From assembly GCA_045602005.1 (NCBI GenBank), contig JAZSAS010000086.1, forward strand, positions 1-11,460: DNA of 11,460 bases. Reading direction: 5' to 3'. The stretch comes from UMGS755 sp045602005. Its GTDB lineage: Bacteria > Bacillota > Clostridia > UBA1381 > UBA9506. Both the position numbers and the translations under genes were made by a program. The notes below the pieces were generated by a model that worked only from the letters and a program-made list of their open reading frames with translations, searched no databases and was not told the origin of the DNA. Below, one piece after another: positions 1-7,016 of the stretch (the first letter of the stretch is position 1; every line of letters begins with the position of its first letter).

Positions 1-30
1 TACAAGAATCTTGGTTTATATAACAAAAGA

Positions 31-70
31 AACGGACTGTCAAAGAAATTTTCAATGACAGTCCGTTTTT
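31..70 (+). terminator. Rho-independent terminator of an upstream gene outside the window
   Basis: A perfect 12-bp stem pairs 31-42 (AACGGACTGTCA) with 56-67 across a 13-nt loop, and the 3' arm runs into a T tract (66-70). No coding region ends inside the window before it, so it probably closes a + strand gene to the left of base 1. It also insulates the repeat and the gyrase promoter that follow. Confidence 0.85.
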
Positions 71-89
71 GATTCATCGTAGAATGAAA

Positions 90-289
90 ACCACGGGCTA
101 TGCCCGTGGTTCCAAAAAGCTTATAGCTTTACATATTAAAGCCTTCTCCTTGAGGAGAAGGTGGGCGACGAAGTCGCTCGAATGAGGTGTAGGATTTCAC
201 AGAAATCCGTTAGATTATAAAAAAGTCACTTTATGGCTACACCTCATCAGTCACCTATCGGTGACAGCTTCCCCTCAAGGGGCAGCCTT
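90..289 (+). repeat. Palindrome-rich MITE-like repeat, copy 1
   Basis: This 200-bp non-coding unit recurs at 5318-5517 in the same orientation with no indels and five substitutions (at 99, 164, 181, 277 and 283). It has two parts. First is a short palindrome, CCACGGGC pairing with GCCCGTGG (90-110), which looks REP-like. Second is a 151-bp unit (139-289) whose ends are imperfect inverted repeats of about 53 bp: left arm 139-192, right arm 237-289. Both arms share a CTTGAGG.GAAG core and an identical inner end, ATGAGGTGTAG. Smaller hairpins nest inside: 142-161, 165-177, 192-208 (GGATTT/AAATCC) and GTCACC/GGTGAC at about 250-265. No protein is encoded. I infer a non-autonomous mobile repeat moved in trans; the transposase family cannot be determined here. 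Confidence 0.85.
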
Positions 290-525
290 AATAACCATCT
301 TGACGGTAGCTGTGCAATGTATGCAGTTGTGATGATTTTCAGTGCATCTTAAGGTGCTGCGAATGATATAGCCTTATAGGCTTAGTGCAGGCCACCCGTT
401 ATATATGGGTGGTCTTGACTCCGTGCCTTTCTGCCCCGATAGTTTTATTTTTATAGACTTGCATCACACCATGTTTTTTCGTTCGACACTCAAAAATGCC
501 CCTGTGTTCTTTTTTTACAAAAACC
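290..525. other. Gene-free spacer between repeat copy 1 and the gyrB promoter
   Basis: No convincing coding region or known RNA family is visible in these 236 bases. Two small hairpins stand out: AGCCT/AGGCT with a 3-nt loop at 370-382, and a 9-bp stem at 389-415 (AGGCCACCC with GGGTGGTCT, one G-T pair). Neither is followed by a T tract, so neither looks like a terminator. The second resembles the CCACCC hairpin that follows repeat copy 2 at 5629-5645. A T-rich run at 508-516 lies just upstream of the promoter. Confidence 0.5.
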
Positions 526-554
526 TTGCTTTTTATATTGATTTATGATACAAT
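526..554 (+). promoter_or_regulatory. Promoter of the gyrB-gyrA-xre operon
   Basis: The -35 box TTGCTT (526-531) is separated by exactly 17 bp from the -10 box TACAAT (549-554), and an extended -10 TG lies at 546-547. Transcription would start near 561, giving a leader of about 48 nt before the gyrB ATG. The 10-mer ATGATACAAT at the -10 is identical to that of the aroF, trpB and TM1266-family promoters in this window. Confidence 0.8.
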
Positions 555-598
555 AAATAAAAAGGCTAATTTTGAATGCAATTCGGCAAAAAGCAACC

Positions 599-604
599 GG
601 AGGT
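599..604 (+). promoter_or_regulatory. Ribosome binding site that fixes the gyrB start
   Basis: GGAGGT lies 4 nt before the ATG at 609. The reading frame is open further upstream to an ATG at 576, but that codon has no Shine-Dalgarno sequence and would add 11 residues before the conserved N-terminus. The 609 start is preferred. Confidence 0.75.
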
Positions 605-608
605 AAAA

Positions 609-2522
609 ATGGAAAATAAAGTAAACACCCAGTATGATGAAACCCAAATTCAAGTCTTAGAGGGCCTGGAGGCGGTTAGAAAACGGCCGGGCATGTATAT
701 TGGTTCAACATCTGCCCGTGGTCTGCATCACCTGGTCTATGAAATTGTAGACAACTCCATTGACGAGGCCCTGGCAGGATACTGTAAAAACATTTATGTA
801 ACCATTAATGGCGATAACTCCATTACGGTGAAGGATGATGGTCGTGGTATCCCCATTGGCATTCATCCCAAAATGGGCATTCCGGCTGTTGAAGTGGTGT
901 TTACCATTTTGCACGCCGGCGGTAAGTTCGGCGGCGGAGGCTATAAGGTGTCCGGCGGTCTCCATGGTGTTGGTGCCAGCGTTGTTAATGCGTTGTCCCA
1001 ATGGCTCGAGGTTCGTGTGCATGACGGAAAAAATGTTCACATGCAACGCTATGAGCGGGGCAAATCCTGCGGTCCGCTGAAGATTATCGGCGAAACAGAC
1101 CGAACCGGCACAGAGGTTACATTCCTGCCCGATGATGAAATTTTCGAAACGCTGGAATTTGAATTTGAGGTGCTTTTGGTTCGTCTTCGTGAGCAGGCTT
1201 TTTTAAACAAGGGCGTTCACATTGTGCTTGAAGATAAACGTGCAGAGGAAGAAACCATTGCCGACATGAAATATGACGGCGGTATTTCCGAATTCGTTCA
1301 ATTTTTAAATAAGAGCAAAACCCCGCTTCATGAAGAAGTGATTTATTTTGAGGCCGAGCGTGACGAGGTTGTGGTTGAAGTTGCTATGCAATATAACGAC
1401 TCCTACTCTGAAACCATTGTCAGCTTTGCCAACAATATCAACACAACTGAGGGCGGAACCCATGAAACCGGTTTTAAAACTGCGCTGACAAGGCTTTTAA
1501 ATGATTACGGCAAAAAACACGGCTTCATTAAGGATAGTGACCGGGCACTTTCCGGTGAGGATGTTCGTGAGGGTGTTGCGGCAGTTATTTCTGTTAAGGT
1601 CAGAGAACCTCAGTTTGAGGGCCAGACCAAAACCAAGCTGGGCAACAGCGAAGTGCGTGGACTGACAGAATCTATCATGTCAGAAAAGGTGGAAACATTC
1701 TTAGAAGAAAATCCCGCTTCTGCCAGAATTATTATTGAAAAGGCATTAACGGCGGCACGTGCCCGTGATGCGGCACGAAAGGCAAGAGATTTAACCCGTC
1801 GTAAAAATGCCTTAGACAGCACAACCACTCTGCCGGGCAAGCTGGCAGACTGTTCAGACAGAAATCCGGAAAACACAGAGATTTACATTGTCGAGGGAGA
1901 TTCGGCGGGCGGTTCTGCTAAACAGGGCCGTGACCGTTCCTTCCAGGCCATTCTTCCTTTGTGGGGCAAAATGCTGAATGTTGAAAAGGCCCGGCTTGAT
2001 AAGGTTTATGGCAACGACAAACTGATGCCGGTTATCACGGCACTGGGTGCCGGCATCGGTGATGAGTTCAACATTGAAAAACTGCGGTATCATAAAATTA
2101 TCATTATGGCCGATGCCGATGTTGACGGTGAGCACATTCGCACTCTTTTGTTGACCTTCTTCTTCCGGCATATGCGCCCCTTGGTGGAGCATGGCTTTGT
2201 ATATATTGCTCAGCCGCCTCTTTTCAAGGTGTATAAAGGTAAAAAAGAGGCCTATGCCTATACAGATGCAGAACTGCAGACCCTGTTGGCCGAATTTGGT
2301 GGCGATGCCAAGGTGCAGCGCTATAAGGGTCTCGGTGAGATGAACCCCGACCAGCTGTGGGAAACCACCATGAATCCTGAAACCCGCATGATGCTCCGTG
2401 TGGAACTGGAGGATGCAGTGGCGGCTGACGAAATTTTCACCATTTTAATGGGGGATAACGTTGAGCCCCGTCGTGAGTTCATTGAAAACAATGCCAAGTT
2501 TGTTCAGAATCTGGATATTTAA
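609..2522 (+). CDS. gyrB: DNA gyrase subunit B (ATPase subunit)
   Basis: GyrB is the ATPase and strand-passage subunit of the A2B2 gyrase that introduces negative supercoils into DNA. The 637-residue product has the family's usual length. The N-terminal GHKL ATPase domain shows the catalytic Glu45 and Asn49 of the YEIVDNSIDEA motif, Asp77 in DDGRGIP, and the GGLHGVG nucleotide loop at 116-122. The transducer domain carries the QTKTKLGN loop with Lys341. The TOPRIM domain has EGDSAGG (catalytic Glu429) and the metal-binding DADVD at 502-506. The tail ends with QRYKGLGEMNP (570-580). These features fit GyrB, and the GyrA-box protein encoded next door argues against ParE. Residues matching quinolone-region Asp426 and Lys447 of E. 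coli are unchanged (Asp431, Lys454). gyrA follows 34 bp downstream in the same transcript. No dnaA, dnaN or recF is visible upstream within the window. Confidence 0.98.
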   Translation: MENKVNTQYDETQIQVLEGLEAVRKRPGMYIGSTSARGLHHLVYEIVDNSIDEALAGYCKNIYVTINGDNSITVKDDGRGIPIGIHPKMGIPAVEVVFTILHAGGKFGGGGYKVSGGLHGVGASVVNALSQWLEVRVHDGKNVHMQRYERGKSCGPLKIIGETDRTGTEVTFLPDDEIFETLEFEFEVLLVRLREQAFLNKGVHIVLEDKRAEEETIADMKYDGGISEFVQFLNKSKTPLHEEVIYFEAERDEVVVEVAMQYNDSYSETIVSFANNINTTEGGTHETGFKTALTRLLNDYGKKHGFIKDSDRALSGEDVREGVAAVISVKVREPQFEGQTKTKLGNSEVRGLTESIMSEKVETFLEENPASARIIIEKALTAARARDAARKARDLTRRKNALDSTTTLPGKLADCSDRNPENTEIYIVEGDSAGGSAKQGRDRSFQAILPLWGKMLNVEKARLDKVYGNDKLMPVITALGAGIGDEFNIEKLRYHKIIIMADADVDGEHIRTLLLTFFFRHMRPLVEHGFVYIAQPPLFKVYKGKKEAYAYTDAELQTLLAEFGGDAKVQRYKGLGEMNPDQLWETTMNPETRMMLRVELEDAVAADEIFTILMGDNVEPRREFIENNAKFVQNLDI

Positions 2523-2556
2523 ATTGAGGTATTACGCCTGTTAAAGGAGTTTGCAT

Positions 2557-5043
2557 ATGCAAGAATTTGAAAATCAAACGGTTATTCCTGTTGAAATAAC
2601 CAAAGAAATGAAAAAATCTTATATTAATTATGCCATGAGTGTTATTGTGGGTCGTGCATTGCCTGACGTGCGAGACGGTTTAAAGCCGGTTCACCGCCGA
2701 ATTTTGTACGCTATGTATGAGGCAAATTTATATCCCACTAATGCTTACAAAAAGTGTGCCACCACAGTCGGTGACGTGCTGGGTAAATATCATCCTCATG
2801 GTGATGCATCGGTATACGACGCATTGGTGCGTTTGGCACAGGACTTTTCCATGCGTTATCCGCTGGTAGACGGCCACGGTAACTTTGGTTCTGTTGACGG
2901 CGACCCGCCGGCTGCTTACCGTTATACTGAGGCAAGAATGTCGAAAATTTCTATGGATATGCTCACGGAAATTGAGAAGCAGACTGTCGATTTTATGCCG
3001 AACTACAATGAAGACCGAGAGGAACCCACAGTGCTTCCCTCCCGGTTTCCCAACCTGCTTGTAAACGGCTCTTCCGGTATCGCTGTTGGTATGGCAACCA
3101 ACATTCCGCCTCATAATCTTTCTGAGGTGATTGATGGCATTAATGCTCTGATTGATGACCCGGATATTTCCATTGAGGGTCTTTGCGAACATATTAAAGG
3201 TCCCGACTTCCCCACAGCAGGCATCATTATGGGTCTTTCCGGTATCCGGAGCGCCTATGAAACCGGACGGGGCAAAATCGTGATGCGTGCCCGGAGCGAA
3301 ATTGAACAGATGGACCATGATAAGCAGCGCATTGTTGTCACAGAACTGCCCTATCAGGTTAACAAAGCGCGGCTCATTGAGAAAATCGCCGAACTGGTTA
3401 AAGACAAGCGTGTGGAGGGCATTTCCGCTCTGCGTGATGAGTCTGACCGTGACGGTATGCGAATGGTCATTGAATTAAAGCGTGATGTGAATGCCAGCAT
3501 TATTTTAAATCAGCTGTATAAATATACCCAGCTGCAGGAAACCTTCAGCATTATTATGCTTGCCATTGTGGGCAAAGAACCGAAGGTTTTAAATTTGAAG
3601 GAAATGCTGGGACACTATCTGGACTTCCAGAAGGATGTTATTGTTAGACGAACCCGCTTTGATTTGAAAAAGGCAGAGGCTCGAGCCCACATTTTAGAGG
3701 GCTTGCGCATTGCACTGGACCACATTGATGAAATTATTAAGCTGATTCGTTCCAGCTATGATGATGCAAAACCCAAACTGATGGAAACCTTCAACTTGAC
3801 TGATGTGCAGGCTCAGGCCATTTTAGATATGCGTCTGGCAAGATTGCAGGGCTTAGAGCGTGAAAAGATTGATGCAGAATATAATGAGCTCATGGCGCTG
3901 ATTCAGCACCTGAATGAAGTGCTCTCCAACGAGTCAATGGTGTTAGATATCATTAAAAAAGAGCTGTCAGAGATTCGTGACAGATTTGGTGATGAGCGCC
4001 GCAGCGAAATCACAGCGTTAGATGATGAAATTAACATTGAGGACTTAATCGAAGAGGAGGATGTGGTTATTACCCTGACTCACTTCGGCTATGTGAAGCG
4101 CATGCCGGTAGATACCTATAAGGCGCAGCGTCGTGGTGGCAAGGGCATTATGGGCATGACAACCCGTGAAGAAGACTTTGTTGAGAATCTTTTTGTCACC
4201 AGCACCCATAACTATGTTCTGTTCTTCACCAGCAAAGGCAAAATGTATCGTTTAAAGGCCTATGAAATTCCCGAAGCAGGCAGACAGGCAAAGGGCACAG
4301 CCATTGTGAACCTTCTGCAGCTTGATGCCGATGAAAAGGTTACGGCAACTATTTGTGTTAAGGAATTTGAGGCGGATAAATATCTGTTCTTTGCAACCCG
4401 CAAGGGCATTGTGAAAAAAACAGATTTCATGTCTTATAACACTGCCAGAAAGAGCGGTCTTGCCGCAATTGTTCTGGAAGAAGATGATGAATTGATTAAT
4501 GTTGCACTCACAGATGGCAAGCAGGATGTGCTTCTTTCCACCTGTCACGGCATGTGCATTCGTTTCAATGAGACTGACGTTCGGCCTTTGGGCAGAGTGT
4601 CTCATGGTGTTCGTGGTATTCGTCTTTCAGAGGGCGACTATGTCATTGGCATGGGCATTGCCGGCGAAGACAGCGACCTGTTGGTTGTGACAGAAAACGG
4701 CTATGGCAAAAAGACCTCGCTAACGGAATATAAAACCCAAAACCGTGGCGGTCAGGGCGTGAATACCTATCGTTTGTCAGAGGCAACCGGGAACATTGCC
4801 GGCATTAAGGTGGTTACGGAAAGTGATGACATTATGCTCATTACCTCTGACGGCACCATCATTCGTATGAAAACAAGAGAAATCAGCCGGATTGGCCGTC
4901 TTACTAAGGGCGTGCGGCTCATGCGTTTAGATGGTGTGCGGGTGGTTAGCGTTGCCCGGACCGATGAGCAGGAGGAAGAGGACGAAGGCTTTGAGGGCGT
5001 TGAGGTAACAGAAACGACAGAAGAAGTCATACCGGAGGCATGA
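2557..5043 (+). CDS. gyrA: DNA gyrase subunit A (DNA breakage-reunion subunit)
   Basis: GyrA cuts and rejoins the gate DNA segment and wraps DNA for supercoiling, working with GyrB. The product is 828 residues. The start at 2557 follows AAAGGAG (2543-2549) by 7 nt; an in-frame TTG two codons earlier is less likely. The winged-helix domain carries the catalytic Tyr123 in the RYTEARMSK motif, followed by the tower and coiled-coil regions. The C-terminal beta-pinwheel contains an exact GyrA box, QRRGGKG (524-530), which marks gyrase rather than topoisomerase IV ParC. The protein ends in a strongly acidic tail (EQEEEDEGFEG and beyond). In the quinolone-resistance region the sequence is HPHGDASVYD: Ala84 occupies the position of E. 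coli Ser83, while the acidic Asp88 (E. coli Asp87) is kept. The last codons contain the ribosome binding site of the next gene. Confidence 0.98.
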   Translation: MQEFENQTVIPVEITKEMKKSYINYAMSVIVGRALPDVRDGLKPVHRRILYAMYEANLYPTNAYKKCATTVGDVLGKYHPHGDASVYDALVRLAQDFSMRYPLVDGHGNFGSVDGDPPAAYRYTEARMSKISMDMLTEIEKQTVDFMPNYNEDREEPTVLPSRFPNLLVNGSSGIAVGMATNIPPHNLSEVIDGINALIDDPDISIEGLCEHIKGPDFPTAGIIMGLSGIRSAYETGRGKIVMRARSEIEQMDHDKQRIVVTELPYQVNKARLIEKIAELVKDKRVEGISALRDESDRDGMRMVIELKRDVNASIILNQLYKYTQLQETFSIIMLAIVGKEPKVLNLKEMLGHYLDFQKDVIVRRTRFDLKKAEARAHILEGLRIALDHIDEIIKLIRSSYDDAKPKLMETFNLTDVQAQAILDMRLARLQGLEREKIDAEYNELMALIQHLNEVLSNESMVLDIIKKELSEIRDRFGDERRSEITALDDEINIEDLIEEEDVVITLTHFGYVKRMPVDTYKAQRRGGKGIMGMTTREEDFVENLFVTSTHNYVLFFTSKGKMYRLKAYEIPEAGRQAKGTAIVNLLQLDADEKVTATICVKEFEADKYLFFATRKGIVKKTDFMSYNTARKSGLAAIVLEEDDELINVALTDGKQDVLLSTCHGMCIRFNETDVRPLGRVSHGVRGIRLSEGDYVIGMGIAGEDSDLLVVTENGYGKKTSLTEYKTQNRGGQGVNTYRLSEATGNIAGIKVVTESDDIMLITSDGTIIRMKTREISRIGRLTKGVRLMRLDGVRVVSVARTDEQEEEDEGFEGVEVTETTEEVIPEA

Positions 5044-5047
5044 GATA

Positions 5048-5266
5048 ATGAAGCATTATAATGACAGAATCAGGGATTTACGGGAGGAACGCAAAATGAC
5101 CCAGCAGCAGGTGTCTGAGGTTTTGGGCATCCGCCAGCAGGTGTATTCTAAGTATGAATTGGGAGTTCGCTCTCTGCCTCTTGAGCATTTGATTAAGCTT
5201 TGTAAATATTACGGCGCCTCTGCAGACTGGATTCTGGGACTCTCTGGAGATGAAAAAGAACAATAA
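5048..5266 (+). CDS. Small XRE-family helix-turn-helix regulator in the gyrase operon
   Basis: This 72-residue protein is almost entirely one Cro/C1-type (HTH_3) DNA-binding domain. Residues 4-60 hold the typical five-helix pattern, with MTQQQVSEVLGI as helices 2 to 3 and QQVYSKYELG around the recognition helix, then SLPLEHLIKLCKYYGASADWILG. There is no effector, peptidase or membrane domain. The gene starts 4 bp after the gyrA stop. Its ribosome binding site GGAGG (5034-5038) lies inside the end of gyrA, so co-transcription and probably coupled translation with gyrase are expected. A strong terminator closes the operon just behind it. Targets are unknown; control of the gyrase operon itself is only a guess from position. 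Such small XRE proteins also occur as phage-type repressors or antitoxins, but no partner gene is present. Confidence 0.88.
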   Translation: MKHYNDRIRDLREERKMTQQQVSEVLGIRQQVYSKYELGVRSLPLEHLIKLCKYYGASADWILGLSGDEKEQ

Positions 5267-5271
5267 GATAG

Positions 5272-5303
5272 AAGCTGTCTGCCTTTATGGGCGGACAGCT
5301 TTT
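5272..5303 (+). terminator. Rho-independent terminator of the gyrBA-xre operon
   Basis: A 12-bp stem pairs 5272-5283 (AAGCTGTCTGCC) with 5290-5301, with one G-T wobble and a 6-nt loop. It is followed by a T-rich stretch broken by G (5300-5310). It begins 6 bp after the stop codon of the XRE gene and 46 bp before repeat copy 2. Confidence 0.8.
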
Positions 5304-5317
5304 GTTGTGTAACGAAT

Positions 5318-5517
5318 ACCACGGGCAATGCCCGTGGTTCCAAAAAGCTTATAGCTTTACATATTAAAGCCTTCTCCTTGAGGAGAAGGTGAGCGACGAA
5401 GTCGCTCGGATGAGGTGTAGGATTTCACAGAAATCCGTTAGATTATAAAAAAGTCACTTTATGGCTACACCTCATCAGTCACCTATCGGTGACAGCTTCC
5501 CCTCTAGGGGAAGCCTT
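5318..5517 (+). repeat. Palindrome-rich MITE-like repeat, copy 2
   Basis: This is the second copy of the 200-bp unit at 90-289, in the same orientation and 195/200 identical with no gaps. The REP-like palindrome is at 5318-5338, the left inverted-repeat arm at 5367-5420 and the right arm at 5465-5517. Two of the five differences (T at 5505, A at 5511) make the last hairpin a perfect CTTCCCCT/AGGGGAAG stem, which copy 1 has lost. Copy 2 may therefore be nearer the ancestral form. Like copy 1 it starts shortly after a terminator. It contains no coding region. Confidence 0.85.
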
Positions 5518-5689
5518 GCAAAGATATAACTCATTTATAATAAGTAGTAGTTACATGGCTGACGGGCCAATAAAAAACGCTATGCAGCGTAGCCTGTAGC
5601 ATTAGGGTTATGCCTGAAAATGAAAAACCACCCGCTGTGCGGGTGAATGTTTATATAGAAATAAGAACGGCACCGGCCGCTAGAAGAAC
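5518..5689. other. Gene-free spacer with two small hairpins upstream of tagO
   Basis: Together with repeat copy 2 this makes a stretch of about 490 bases without a gene between the XRE gene and tagO. Two perfect small hairpins are visible: ACGCT/AGCGT at 5577-5590 with a 4-nt loop, and CACCCGC/GCGGGTG at 5629-5645 with a 3-nt loop. Neither is followed by a T tract. They look like REP-type palindromes rather than terminators. Nothing else was recognised. Confidence 0.5.
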
Positions 5690-5718
5690 TTGACAAATGG
5701 GAAAAATGGGTATATAAT
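5690..5718 (+). promoter_or_regulatory. Consensus sigma-A promoter of tagO
   Basis: TTGACA (5690-5695) and TATAAT (5713-5718) are both perfect consensus hexamers, and the spacer is the ideal 17 bp. Transcription should start near 5725. That rules out the in-frame GTG at 5723 as the translation start. Unlike the other four promoters here, it has no extended -10 TG, and it should be strong. Confidence 0.9.
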
Positions 5719-5755
5719 TTGAGTGAATCTTACATGTGAAAAAGGAATGTGTAAT

Positions 5756-6862
5756 ATGAGTCAGAACAATGGGATTTTTATTATATTTGCTTTCGTTGTG
5801 GCGCTTGTTATTTCCTATGCCGCAACGCCAATGGCAAAGAAACTCGCTTTTAGGCTTGGCGCTGTAGACGTTCCTAAGGACGGACGGCGCATGCATACTG
5901 AACCCAAGGCACGCATGGGCGGTTTGGCTATTTTTTTGGGGTTTTTAATCAGTGTTTTGTGCTTTGCAGACTTTGTTTTGCCCACCGGCTCGTGGAACAC
6001 CGGTCTTTTGGGCATTTTAATCAGCAGCATTGTGATTGTGGTGCTGGGTATTTTTGATGATATTAAACCCCGTTCGGCCAAGCTGAAGTTTTTAATTCAA
6101 ATTGTGGCAGCAGCCATTCCGGTGCTGTTAGGTGTTCGTGTGTTTGTGATTACCAATCCCTTTTCGGGGGAGCTTGTCAGCCTGCCTGCCTGGTTGTCAG
6201 TTGCCGGCAGCATTCTCTGGATTGTGGGCGTGACCAATGCGGTAAACCTCATTGATGGTTTAGATGGTTTGGCAGCAGGTGTTTCCTCTATTGCCGCTGT
6301 AGCACTTTTGTCTATTTTACTGCTGGTGCATTCAAGCTCTGTCACCCTTTTGGTTATGGCGGCGGCATTGGCAGGGGCGTGTTTTGGCTTTTTGCCTTAT
6401 AATTTCAATCCTGCCAAGTTGTTCATGGGTGATACCGGTTCTACCTTTTTGGGATTTGTTCTGGCCTGCGTTTCCATTCAAGGTCCGTTTAAAACCTATG
6501 TGGCCTTTGTGGTTCCCCTTTTGGTTTTGGGACTTCCGATTTTTGATACAGCCTTTGCCATCATCCGCCGGCTTTTAAAGGGTCAGCCTATTATGGCGCC
6601 AGACAGAGGGCATTTGCATCACCGGCTGATTGACCGTGGCTTTTCTCACCGGAGAACAGTCATGATTTTATATGGTCTGTCTGCTGTTTTAGCTATTAGT
6701 GCCATTTTGATGCTGCTGACGAATTTAATGCATGGCTTGATTTTAATGATTTCTGTTATTGTAATTGGTGTGTTTGCCTTCACCACGATGGGGCATACAT
6801 CAGACCGGCAAGGCGAGCAGGAGTCAAAGCCGGAGAAAGAAGAATCAAAAGAACAGGAGTAA
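5756..6862 (+). CDS. tagO: WecA/TagO-type undecaprenyl-phosphate GlcNAc-1-phosphate transferase
   Basis: This is an integral-membrane sugar-1-phosphate transferase of the MraY/WecA superfamily. By family it moves GlcNAc-1-phosphate (or a related sugar) from a UDP-sugar to undecaprenyl phosphate on the cytoplasmic face, starting teichoic-acid or other surface polymer synthesis. The 368-residue product has about ten hydrophobic segments. Its motifs appear in the expected order: RMGGLAIFLG (53-62), Asp101-Asp102 in the FDD motif, NAVNLIDGLDGLAAG (161-175), FMGDTGS (223-229) and HLHHRL (286-291). The histidine motif favours WecA/TagO over MraY. The charged tail after about residue 345 is rich in Glu and Lys. 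The start at 5756 has AAAGGAA (5741-5747) 8 nt upstream; an ATG at 5747 lies within that site. The gene stands alone, so the exact polymer cannot be told from context. Confidence 0.9.
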   Translation: MSQNNGIFIIFAFVVALVISYAATPMAKKLAFRLGAVDVPKDGRRMHTEPKARMGGLAIFLGFLISVLCFADFVLPTGSWNTGLLGILISSIVIVVLGIFDDIKPRSAKLKFLIQIVAAAIPVLLGVRVFVITNPFSGELVSLPAWLSVAGSILWIVGVTNAVNLIDGLDGLAAGVSSIAAVALLSILLLVHSSSVTLLVMAAALAGACFGFLPYNFNPAKLFMGDTGSTFLGFVLACVSIQGPFKTYVAFVVPLLVLGLPIFDTAFAIIRRLLKGQPIMAPDRGHLHHRLIDRGFSHRRTVMILYGLSAVLAISAILMLLTNLMHGLILMISVIVIGVFAFTTMGHTSDRQGEQESKPEKEESKEQE

Positions 6863-6870
6863 AACAGACG

Positions 6871-6895
6871 AACAGCCAGAGAAATGGCTGTTGTT
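6871..6895 (+). terminator. Hairpin just after tagO, probable weak terminator
   Basis: A perfect 8-bp stem pairs AACAGCCA (6871-6878) with TGGCTGTT (6885-6892) across a 6-nt loop, starting 8 bp after the tagO stop. The following sequence, GTTGC, has a poor T tract, so termination here may be incomplete. A second hairpin follows 16 bp later. Confidence 0.55.
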
Positions 6896-6908
6896 GCATG
6901 AAAATAGA

Positions 6909-6943
6909 GGGATGTTCCGTTTTTAGCGGAGCATCCCGTTTAT
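6909..6943 (+). terminator. Second hairpin after tagO, probable terminator
   Basis: An 11-bp stem pairs 6909-6919 (GGGATGTTCCG) with 6927-6937, with one G-T wobble and a 7-nt loop, followed by GTTTAT. It probably backs up the weak hairpin at 6871-6895. It lies upstream of the aroF promoter and separates the two transcription units. Confidence 0.65.
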
Positions 6944-6987
6944 CATATTGTCTTGTCAGTAGTAGTCGGGTGATTCAGCAGAAATAC

Positions 6988-7016
6988 TTGAATTTTATAG
7001 CGGAAAATGATACAAT
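6988..7016 (+). promoter_or_regulatory. Promoter of the DAHP synthase gene
   Basis: TTGAAT (6988-6993) and TACAAT (7011-7016) are 17 bp apart, with an extended -10 TG at 7008-7009. Transcription would start near 7023. The reading frame of the downstream gene is open from 6898, but this promoter and the terminator at 6909-6943 both lie inside that extension, so the extension is not coding. Confidence 0.8.

Noticed and set aside
290..328. Extra promoter with TTGACG at 300-305
   Set aside because: No acceptable -10 box lies 16-18 bp downstream.
2728..3318. Open frame of 196 codons on the - strand inside gyrA
   Set aside because: It lies wholly within the conserved gyrA coding sequence, has no recognisable domain or good ribosome binding site, and is explained by codon bias on the other strand.
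90..5517. Repeats as a CRISPR array
   Set aside because: There are only two 200-bp copies 5.2 kb apart, with genes between them and no regular spacers.
5723..5755. GTG at 5723 or ATG at 5747 as the tagO start
   Set aside because: The GTG is at or before the predicted transcription start, and the ATG at 5747 overlaps the ribosome binding site; ATG 5756 has proper spacing.
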